A stretch of DNA of 51,228 nucleotides, taken from contig JAGAVG010000013.1 in assembly GCA_017942035.1 (NCBI GenBank), positions 1 through 51,228 of the forward strand, read 5' to 3'. Origin of the DNA: a bacterium. GTDB taxonomy: Bacteria; Cyanobacteriota; Vampirovibrionia; Gastranaerophilales; Gastranaerophilaceae. The notes beneath the pieces are model-generated. The model searched no databases and was not told the origin of the DNA. It saw only the letters and a program-made list of their open reading frames with translations. The translations under genes and the position numbers were made by a program. Below are positions 1 to 6,307 of the stretch, in pieces; position 1 is the first letter of the stretch; every line of letters starts with the position of its first letter.

Positions 1-328
1 AGTTGTTAGTCCGGATAGCGAGGGAATTGAGCGGACTGAGCCATTAGGCTCATTAGCGAAACTTCCCGAGCGTGAAGGAAATACAAGACACTAATCCGAC
101 AAAATTTAATTGTTGGCATAGTAATGCCAACCTACATTTTTTAATAATTAAACTACTTGTTCAAAATCATCAAACCAACTGCCTTTTTACATTTGAGTTA
201 ATGTTGGAGAGACGAGAACTCACCGGACAATGTCCGTGTACTTTTTTGAGTAATTTGGTCGGAAGTTTTTATGTCATTGGAGGGCGGATAGTCCGTAGCA
301 ATCCAGCTTTTAGTCGGTCGGAAGTTGA
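1..328. repeat. Gene-free stretch with degraded composite repeat
   Basis: No convincing gene is seen here. An 86-codon open frame at 72-332 has no ribosome binding site and lies in repeat debris. Pieces match the repeat modules found in full at 10.9, 13.1 and 30.1 kb: TAGTCCGGATAGCG near position 8, GGGCGGATAGTCC near 283, and a GTCATTG...GCAATCC pair around 272-303. GGTCGGAAGTT occurs at 257 and 316. I read it as an eroded copy of the composite intergenic repeat. Confidence 0.55.
158..189 (+). repeat. 32-bp direct repeat, left copy, flanking the LOG gene
   Basis: This 32-base segment recurs at 1028-1059 with two differences (30/32 by eye). The two copies bracket the LOG-family gene at 329-973. 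Read on the other strand, the core (GGTTTGATGATTTTGAACA) resembles the repeated sites near 49.15 kb. It may be a scar of a mobile cassette or a lineage-specific repeat; no transposase is present. Confidence 0.7.
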
Positions 329-973
329 TTAATTTTTTCTTAAAATTAGTCTTAAAACTTCTTCTTTAGAATTTACAACATGAAATAATTTTCCAATAGG
401 ATTTTCTTTCAAAAGGTTCATTTCAAAAACCTTTTTATATTGAGTTACAAGTCCTTCCCAAAAATCTAAACCAAAGAGTATAATCTTTTTAACTTCGTTG
501 TTTTTAGGGTATCTATTATTTTGTATTAGTGTTGTTGCTTCTTGTAGTGTAGTTGCACTACCAGGGAATATTACAAAATTATCAGCAACCTGAGTAAATT
601 TTAATATTCTTTCAGACTCACTATTTGCTTTTCCAATAGGAACACAATCGCGAAGATTTTCATCACCCCACAAAGGCTGCATAATAATTGCAAGATTTTG
701 CAACGGTTTACCTGCAGCATTCTTTATTGAAGCATCCTTTGCAGAATTATAAACTTCTCCCATAATCCCTTTACTGCCACATCCATGAACAATATTAAAT
801 CCGTTTTCTACAAAATGACGTGTTATATCAGAACTTGCTTTTAGATATTTTTCAAGTGATCCAGAACTTCCTGAACTGCCTAATATCGCAACTGTTTTTT
901 GTTTGCTTTTAGCTTTTGTATAATTGCTGTTTAAATTTGGAATCTCATTTATTAAATCAATAGAATTTATCAT
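329..973 (-). CDS. LOG-family protein (lysine decarboxylase-like fold)
   Basis: This 214-residue protein has the Rossmann-like LOG/TIGR00730 layout. AILGSSGSSGS at residues 29-39 is the N-terminal nucleotide loop. HGCGSKGIMGEV at 63-74 matches the glycine-rich YGGGxxGLMG-type segment. PGSATTLQE at 137-145 stands where the catalytic PGGxGTxxE normally is. The Thr and Glu are kept but both central glycines are lost, so activity as a nucleoside-5'-monophosphate phosphoribohydrolase is uncertain. Characterised LOG enzymes release the base from nucleotide monophosphates, and many bacterial members have no known physiological role. The start is the ATG at 973. The gene stands alone between 32-bp direct repeats and next to repeat debris, which hints at mobility. 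Confidence 0.75.
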   Translation of the reverse strand: MINSIDLINEIPNLNSNYTKAKSKQKTVAILGSSGSSGSLEKYLKASSDITRHFVENGFNIVHGCGSKGIMGEVYNSAKDASIKNAAGKPLQNLAIIMQPLWGDENLRDCVPIGKANSESERILKFTQVADNFVIFPGSATTLQEATTLIQNNRYPKNNEVKKIILFGLDFWEGLVTQYKKVFEMNLLKENPIGKLFHVVNSKEEVLRLILRKN

Positions 974-1027
974 ACAGATATAATACTTAAAAATAAAAAA
1001 TTTTGCTATCTAAATACTCAAACTCTC

Positions 1028-1059
1028 TGTTCAAAATCATCAAACCGACTGTCTTTTTA
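1028..1059 (+). repeat. 32-bp direct repeat, right copy, flanking the LOG gene
   Basis: Second copy of the repeat at 158-189, differing at 1047 (A to G) and 1052 (C to T). It lies about 55 bp upstream of the LOG start, so it could also touch that gene's promoter. Confidence 0.7.
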
Positions 1060-1188
1060 TAACAGTTAAACATTTTTCGTTAAAGAAAATAGAAAATTAA
1101 TAAAACGTTACAAAATAACAAATTTATAGAATAAACGTTTTTAATACATTTAAATATAACGTGTAAAAATATAATAGCAGGAGGTTAC

Positions 1189-1593
1189 ATATTAAAATCA
1201 CAATTTAAATTTGACCGAACTCAATCGAGCAGAAATGTTGCACAAAATAAACTAAATTTTGCACCTAAAAATGCAAATAATATTGTAGAATTACCAAAAT
1301 TTCATCTATTATGCAGAACACACTTTGTTTTAAGTGAAGAAGCAGTCTATAATAGTAATGACAAAAAAATGGTTAGAGGTTTGACATCAAGGAATAAATT
1401 GATTAGTGAAGCAATTTCAGCATTTTCTGGTTCTGATACATTTCGTGATATGGATATGGTACACCGAATTAAAGATAAAAAAACAGGAGAAACTATCGGT
1501 GCAATGTTTATAAAATCAAAAGAACAAACAAATATATGCGTGAAGTTTTTAAATATGTTAAAAAATACTTTTAAAAATTTGAGGTTAAGATAA
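1189..1593 (+). CDS. Hypothetical protein, probably initiated at AUA
   Basis: An ATG-initiated reading would begin at 1369 (74 residues), but no ribosome binding site precedes it. A perfect AGGAGG at 1179-1184 lies four bases before an ATA at 1189, and the frame is open from there through 1369 to the TAA at 1593, giving 134 residues. No ATG, GTG or TTG occurs in frame between 1189 and 1369. The added N-terminus is Asn/Gln/Lys-rich and looks like protein. I cannot assign a function. Alternatives are a mutated start codon (recent pseudogene) or a base error. A terminator-like hairpin follows at 1726. Confidence 0.5.
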   Translation: MLKSQFKFDRTQSSRNVAQNKLNFAPKNANNIVELPKFHLLCRTHFVLSEEAVYNSNDKKMVRGLTSRNKLISEAISAFSGSDTFRDMDMVHRIKDKKTGETIGAMFIKSKEQTNICVKFLNMLKNTFKNLRLR

Positions 1594-1725
1594 ACTTACA
1601 GAGTGCAAAATCTTGTGCCAAAATTTGTATCGTGCCAATCAAACAATGGTATTTTAATATCAAAAAATTGCCAATTTGTTACGCTAAAAAATTGAATAAT
1701 CTTACTGCAATAAACTAATAAAAAA

Positions 1726-1757
1726 CGCACCAAATTTTATATTTTGGTGCGAGTTTT
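1726..1757 (+). terminator. Rho-independent terminator
   Basis: CGCACCAAA at 1726-1734 pairs with TTTGGTGCG at 1743-1751 and is followed by a T-rich tract. It ends the transcript of the small gene at 1189-1593. Between 1594 and 1725 I see no further gene. Confidence 0.75.
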
Positions 1758-1868
1758 TTATAGCCTTATTATACAATATTTTCGGACACTTTTCAAGTGG
1801 TGTTTTATCATTTTTTGATGATTTTTTGAATTTTAAAAAGGTATGTTTTAGTGAGTTTTAGACCTACA

Positions 1869-1894
1869 TGCACCAAAATATAAAAAATGGTGCA
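1869..1894 (+). promoter_or_regulatory. Leader hairpin before the pseudopilin gene
   Basis: TGCACCA (1869-1875) pairs with TGGTGCA (1888-1894) about 40 bases before the pseudopilin ATG. It shares the GCACCAAA...TGGTGC arms with the terminator at 1726 but lacks a following T run. It could be a 5' leader hairpin or a relic of a duplicated terminator. Confidence 0.4.
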
Positions 1895-1933
1895 AAAATT
1901 TAAACGTCAGTTTATGGCTGGAAAGGAGACAGG

Positions 1934-2689
1934 ATGCTAAAATATAGAATTATTGAAGGCAAAAATTTGAAAAAGGATAATATCATAAAAAATAAAACTG
2001 CATTTACTTTGGCGGAAGTTCTTATCACACTCGGGATAATCGGGGTTGTTGCAGCAATGACATTGCCTGCGTTAATCACAAAACATCAACAGCAAGTTAC
2101 GGTTTCGGCTTTAAAGAAAAATTACAGTATTTTATCAAATGCGGTTTCTCAGGCCAAAAGTATATATGGGGATGATTTATTCAGCTGGCCTGCTTTTCCG
2201 GATTATTACAATAACCAGAAGTCTATCAATCACAAAGAGCTTTTAAACATATTAAAAAACAGTGGAGTAAATATTATAGATATTACAGATAAGCATCAGC
2301 CTCAATATACAGTAGTCTCATTTTGCGGAGTTGAAAAATATAAAAAAACAAATGGAGAAGATTATGGTACTGGTGCAGGGGGATCGACCATTGCTTGGGG
2401 AATGCTGCCTGACAGTGCTTGTTGGGCTGTTAACGGTATAAGATACCCAAATACAAGTGAATATGCACTGGATACTTTTTTTATTGATATAAACGGAGCC
2501 AAAAGACCTAACAAATTGGGACGTGATTTATTTGTTTTTTCACTAAAGCGCAATGGACAAGTTATTCCATACGAATCAAGCAGAGCTACTTGGGCACATT
2601 GTAGCAACTATTGGCAGGCTTCTGGTTTTGCTTGTGCTGAAAAAATAATGCAGGACGGCTGGCAGGTTAAAGACGATTATCCTTGGTAA
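1934..2689 (+). CDS. Type II secretion/type IV pilin-like pseudopilin
   Basis: A 251-residue protein with a class III prepilin signal: a basic leader of about 23 residues ending KNKTA, then FTLAEVLITLGIIGVVAAM and a long hydrophobic helix to about residue 48. Glu at +5 of the mature protein is present. The residue before the cut is Ala rather than the usual Gly, which some prepilin peptidases accept. The C-terminal part carries paired cysteines and aromatic residues and would form the globular head. The start is fixed by AAGGAG at 1923-1928, five bases before the ATG. Such minor pilins act in a type II or type IV pilus machine in the envelope; no other pilus gene lies nearby. It converges with the Tic20-like gene, two bases apart. 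Confidence 0.85.
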   Translation: MLKYRIIEGKNLKKDNIIKNKTAFTLAEVLITLGIIGVVAAMTLPALITKHQQQVTVSALKKNYSILSNAVSQAKSIYGDDLFSWPAFPDYYNNQKSINHKELLNILKNSGVNIIDITDKHQPQYTVVSFCGVEKYKKTNGEDYGTGAGGSTIAWGMLPDSACWAVNGIRYPNTSEYALDTFFIDINGAKRPNKLGRDLFVFSLKRNGQVIPYESSRATWAHCSNYWQASGFACAEKIMQDGWQVKDDYPW

Positions 2690-2691
2690 TA

Positions 2692-3108
2692 TTAACGACG
2701 GCGGCCGGTATTCATGTCTATAATTTCCGATACGTAAGGAATATAGCTGTATTTCCCCATATACGAAGTTACTGCAAGGTATGTCAAAAGTCCGTATACA
2801 AATAGCTGAGTTATTGAAAATCCTGCAATAAACGGGACATTAAAATAAAAAATCAACTGGGCTACAAGTTTATTTATAAACGGAATAACACTCAAGATAT
2901 TACTTACAAAACTTATGAGCATTGAAAACAAAATAAAAGCAATTGATATAAATATTGACTGAAAAATATGATATTGCATAAACGGTCTCAAGCGAGCTTT
3001 TGTAAAAAGTCCCAGAAGTAACCAAATAAAGCCTATCATACCCATTGTATAATAACTTAGAGCAGCAACAATTCTCTCTATCATATATGGCTTTGTTTCA
3101 TTAATCAT
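2692..3108 (-). CDS. Tic20-like membrane protein
   Basis: 138 residues with three to four membrane segments. The order ERIVAALSY, RLRPFMQYHIFQSIF near residue 40, and a final GKYSYIPYVSEIIDMN matches the Tic20 family as I know it (cyanobacterial members have ...RFNAMQAI... and a closing ...IPxxSEAAxMQ). In plastids Tic20 is an inner-envelope import component; its role in Cyanobacteria is not settled. The ATG overlaps the stop of the TPR gene upstream (TAATG), so the two are translationally coupled. The family call is from motif memory, not from a search. Confidence 0.65.
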   Translation of the reverse strand: MINETKPYMIERIVAALSYYTMGMIGFIWLLLGLFTKARLRPFMQYHIFQSIFISIAFILFSMLISFVSNILSVIPFINKLVAQLIFYFNVPFIAGFSITQLFVYGLLTYLAVTSYMGKYSYIPYVSEIIDMNTGRRR

Positions 3109-4175
3109 TATGCTTCTTCTAATTCTCCGTTACGTTTTTTATCTATATATTCTTCTAATATCTGCATATAAACAAGCTTAAATTCATCATTCTCCGGTGA
3201 CAAGCTCATTGACGCTCTATAAGATGCAATTGCCTGTTCGATTTCACCCTTTAAATAATGTGCATTACCTAACAGCATATATGTTTCAGCACTTGCCGGT
3301 TTTATCTGGAGCACCTGTCTGTATAAATCAACTGCCATATCGGTATGGTTAAAGTTCGTATAAAGGTTTGCAAGCAATGTTTGGGCATCAATTTCTTTCG
3401 GTGCGCAATCTATTGCCCTTTTATACATCTCAACTGCCATTTCATATTCTTCAAATTCAGAAAGCGAAATCGCATAGCAGATATAAGCTTTATAATTATC
3501 GCCTTCCATTTTCAGTGCTTTTTCAAAGTAACTATAAGCTTTTTCACGCTCTTTCATCAAGGTCAATGTGTTACCGATACAAATCGCAACGATTTTGTTA
3601 TCAGGATTAAGAACAAAAACCTTTTTGTATAATTCAAGAGCAGTTTCGTAATCATAGAGTTTGAAACAAACATTACCCATATCCACAAGCGCTGTAATGT
3701 TTTCAGGGTCAAGTGAAAGTGCTTTTTCATAGTACGCTTTTGATTCAACGTAATCTTCTATATCGTTATACAAAAGTGCGATTGCGTTATAAATCTCAGG
3801 ATTTGTAGAATTTAAATCAATAGCGCGGTTATAATAGAAAAGCGCCTTGTCAAAATTTTTCCATTCGGCAAAAACATTACCCATATTATAGTAAATAAGG
3901 AAGTTTTTAGGATTAATTTCAAGAGCTTTATTGTAATAAGACAATGATTTTCTAAAGTCTTTTTCGTAGAACCACATTGTTCCCATTCCGACGAGAGCCT
4001 GAACATCATTCGGATGAATTGTCAAAAGGCTTTCCAAAACTGACATAACCTTATCATAATCGGCCTGTGCAAGATACAATTCTGCAAGCTGATGGTAATT
4101 TTCAGCATTTTGAGGATCTTTTGCCATCTCTGTAATTAATGCGTTTATCTTATTATTTAAATCTTCTCTATCCAT
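3108..4175 (-). CDS. Tetratricopeptide-repeat protein (cytoplasmic)
   Basis: 355 residues almost wholly made of 34-residue TPR units, about nine, with the usual W/L-G-Y-A-F-A-P spacing (for example ALVGMGTMWFYEKDF and IYYNMGNVFAEWKNFDKAL). There is no signal peptide, so it is probably a cytoplasmic or membrane-associated scaffold. It overlaps the downstream Tic20-like gene by one base, suggesting that the two proteins work together. The start at 4175 follows a purine-rich AAGGAAT stretch. No catalytic domain is present and the specific partner is unknown. Confidence 0.85.
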   Translation of the reverse strand: MDREDLNNKINALITEMAKDPQNAENYHQLAELYLAQADYDKVMSVLESLLTIHPNDVQALVGMGTMWFYEKDFRKSLSYYNKALEINPKNFLIYYNMGNVFAEWKNFDKALFYYNRAIDLNSTNPEIYNAIALLYNDIEDYVESKAYYEKALSLDPENITALVDMGNVCFKLYDYETALELYKKVFVLNPDNKIVAICIGNTLTLMKEREKAYSYFEKALKMEGDNYKAYICYAISLSEFEEYEMAVEMYKRAIDCAPKEIDAQTLLANLYTNFNHTDMAVDLYRQVLQIKPASAETYMLLGNAHYLKGEIEQAIASYRASMSLSPENDEFKLVYMQILEEYIDKKRNGELEEA

Positions 4176-4265
4176 GAAAAATTCCTTACCGTATGTTACA
4201 TAAACTAATATTAGCCTAATTTAAAAATTAGTGCAAAATATGTAGAAATGTAAAATCTAACTTAG

Positions 4266-4667
4266 TTAATCTTTATTAAATTCTGAAAATTCCTTGCTAT
4301 TTTCTTTCCATTCATTTTCGGAAACGGAGAAAGCGTTATTCCAAAATTTTTCTATCGCATAAGTTTCACGCTCATCTCTGTGAAGAATATGAACAACAAC
4401 ATCGCCGTAATCCAGCAAATTCCAGCGATTTTTTGCATCGTTTTCCATTCTTACAGGCAATCTTTTAAAATATTCTTTAATTTTTTCTTTTGTATTTGCC
4501 ATCAACGCCTTGACCTGCGGAGTTGAATCTCCGGTAACTATTACAAAATAGTCGGCAAGTGACGAAACATTACTGATATTTAATATAGTAATATCTTTAC
4601 CAAGTTTGTCATCAAGTGTACGAGCGACAACGCAGGCAAGCTTTAAAGATGAAATTTCTTCTGTCAT
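4266..4667 (-). CDS. rsfS: Ribosomal silencing factor RsfS
   Basis: A protein of about 133 residues with the RsfS/Iojap core: KLACVVARTLDDKLGKDI, then NVSSLADYFVIVTGDST, and WNLLDYGDVVVHILHRD. RsfS binds uL14 on the large ribosomal subunit and blocks subunit joining when nutrients are short. The open frame extends to 4703, but I place the start at the ATG at 4667 because GAGGAAT lies eight bases upstream of it and the family begins there. It lies downstream of the ferredoxin gene, separated by a terminator hairpin. Confidence 0.9.
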   Translation of the reverse strand: MTEEISSLKLACVVARTLDDKLGKDITILNISNVSSLADYFVIVTGDSTPQVKALMANTKEKIKEYFKRLPVRMENDAKNRWNLLDYGDVVVHILHRDERETYAIEKFWNNAFSVSENEWKENSKEFSEFNKD

Positions 4668-4706
4668 AATAATTCCTCTACAATCTACAAGTGCATTATA
4701 CACAAA

Positions 4707-4738
4707 AAAGACCCGAATTTCAAGAACTCGGGTCTTTT
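4707..4738 (-). terminator. Bidirectional terminator between ferredoxin and rsfS
   Basis: AAAAGACCCGA pairs with TCGGGTCTTTT around an 11-base loop. A/T runs on both sides let it act on either strand. On the - strand it ends the ferredoxin transcript, so rsfS must start from its own promoter or by read-through. Confidence 0.8.
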
Positions 4739-4760
4739 ATACATTTATTGAATTTAAAAA

Positions 4761-4937
4761 TTATTCAACTTCGATAGCTCCAACCGGACAAGCATCAGCT
4801 GCTTCTTTAACGCAATCAATGTTATCAGCAACAGCAGATTCATTAACTGTAGCTACATCTTCAACTTTAAATACTTCGCCGCATACAGATTCGCAAGCGC
4901 CGCATCCGATACAAGAATCGTTAACTTTTACTGTCAT
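4761..4937 (-). CDS. Single-cluster [4Fe-4S] ferredoxin
   Basis: 58 residues, short enough to be missed by length filters. The N-terminus holds C9-x2-C12-x2-C15 and C19; the C-terminus holds C42 and C50 in ACPVGAI. By analogy with Thermotoga-type ferredoxins, C9, C12, C15 and C50 would ligate one cubane and C19/C42 could form a disulfide. It is a small acidic electron carrier for soluble oxidoreductases. The ATG at 4937 is preceded by an AGGAG-like site (read on the - strand), and a terminator follows. Monocistronic. Confidence 0.9.
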   Translation of the reverse strand: MTVKVNDSCIGCGACESVCGEVFKVEDVATVNESAVADNIDCVKEAADACPVGAIEVE

Positions 4938-5004
4938 AATATTTTCTCCTATTTATTTAATACTGCGTGAACAATCGTCCACAATTTCATTATAATACAA
5001 AATT

Positions 5005-6186
5005 TTAAAATATCCAGTCTTTTATTAAATTTGAAATAAAATCAAAGCCTGTAATCATTCCGAGATTTTTTGGCTGAATTTTATCCCCATAAATCAAGAT
5101 AGGAACGTATTCTCTTGTGTGATCCGTGCCCTCAACTGTCGGATCGCAGCCGTGATCTGCCGTTATTACGAGAATATCATCTTCATTCATTGAGTCAATA
5201 ATTTTCGGGATGTAGGTGTCAATCTCTTCAATAGCCTTTCCGTAACCCTCGGCATCATTTCTGTGACCGAACAGCATATCCGTATCGACAAGATTTGTAA
5301 AAATAAAATCGCCGTTAGCCTGAGAATATTCGGCATTTTTATCATAAGCTATTGAATCTAAATCGAGTTCTCCTTTAACAGCTTTCAGTGTTAATTCCAA
5401 ACCTTCTTTATTTGAACCGGTATGGATGGCATGGGTAATGCCGGATTTTGAAAATATATCTTCAATTTTGCCGATACCAATAACCCTTGACCCTTTATCT
5501 TTAAGGTCATTTAAAACTGTATGAGAAGGCACCATTGAATAATCCCTTCTATCCTTTGAAATTCTGACCGGTTTGCCGTCAATAATTTTATATGGACGGG
5601 CAATTACTCTTGAAACATTCCATCCGTCATCGGTTAAAATTTTTCTGGCAGTTTCACACCATTTGTACAAAGTCTCAAGCGGGATTAAATCTGTATCAAC
5701 AGCAATTTGAAAAACGCTGTCGGCCGATGTGTAAACTATCGGGAATTTAGTTTTATGATGTTCTTCATTCAATTCTGTAATAATTGCAGTTCCGCTTGCC
5801 GGACGGTTAGCCAAAATTCCGCCGCAATTGGTTGCTTTAACAAATTTTTCTGTAAGTTCAGCCGGAAAGCCTTCAGGAAATGTCGCAAACGGTTTTTCTG
5901 AAACAAGTCCCATCATCTCCCAGTGGCCGGTTGTGGTATCTTTCCCTTTTGATTTTTCAACCATTGTTCCGTATTGCCCTGTCGGATTTTCCACAGAATC
6001 AATCCCTTTAAAATCCTGAATATTTCCAAGTCCTAAATTTGCAAGGTTTGGAACATTCAGTCCATTATTAAATTCGCAGACATTTTTCAGTGTATTACAC
6101 TTTTCGCTGTCGCCAAATTTACGGCAATCAGGCATTGCGCCGATTCCCATTGAATCAATAACTATTACAATCGCTCTTTTTCTCAT
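5005..6186 (-). CDS. deoB: Phosphopentomutase
   Basis: 393 residues, the normal DeoB length. Alkaline-phosphatase-superfamily metal site: VIDSMGIGAMPD at 8-19, TTGHWEMMG around the phosphorylated Thr, DTDMLFGHRNDAEGYG, and ADHGCDPTVEGTDHTREY near the C-terminus. It interconverts (deoxy)ribose 1- and 5-phosphate in nucleoside salvage. Its pathway partner deoC lies at 37.2 kb, and rpiB at 11 kb handles the ribose branch, so the genes are scattered rather than in a deo operon. Monocistronic, with ferredoxin downstream on the same strand. Confidence 0.97.
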   Translation of the reverse strand: MRKRAIVIVIDSMGIGAMPDCRKFGDSEKCNTLKNVCEFNNGLNVPNLANLGLGNIQDFKGIDSVENPTGQYGTMVEKSKGKDTTTGHWEMMGLVSEKPFATFPEGFPAELTEKFVKATNCGGILANRPASGTAIITELNEEHHKTKFPIVYTSADSVFQIAVDTDLIPLETLYKWCETARKILTDDGWNVSRVIARPYKIIDGKPVRISKDRRDYSMVPSHTVLNDLKDKGSRVIGIGKIEDIFSKSGITHAIHTGSNKEGLELTLKAVKGELDLDSIAYDKNAEYSQANGDFIFTNLVDTDMLFGHRNDAEGYGKAIEEIDTYIPKIIDSMNEDDILVITADHGCDPTVEGTDHTREYVPILIYGDKIQPKNLGMITGFDFISNLIKDWIF

Positions 6187-6307
6187 AAAAATACCTCTTC
6201 CTGAAAGTTATTTTAACATAATATTTACATTTCGTAAAGAACTCTAAAGTTTTTACGCGTTAAGCCGTTATTATAAATATAATAGGATTATAAGGACGAG
6301 TGTGTAG

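Noticed and set aside
72-332. 86-codon open frame on the + strand
   Set aside because: No ribosome site, overlaps repeat debris and the 3' end of the LOG gene, and the translation has no family-like pattern.
4606-4995. 129-codon + strand frame across the ferredoxin gene
   Set aside because: Antisense shadow of the ferredoxin and rsfS start, and it crosses a terminator hairpin.
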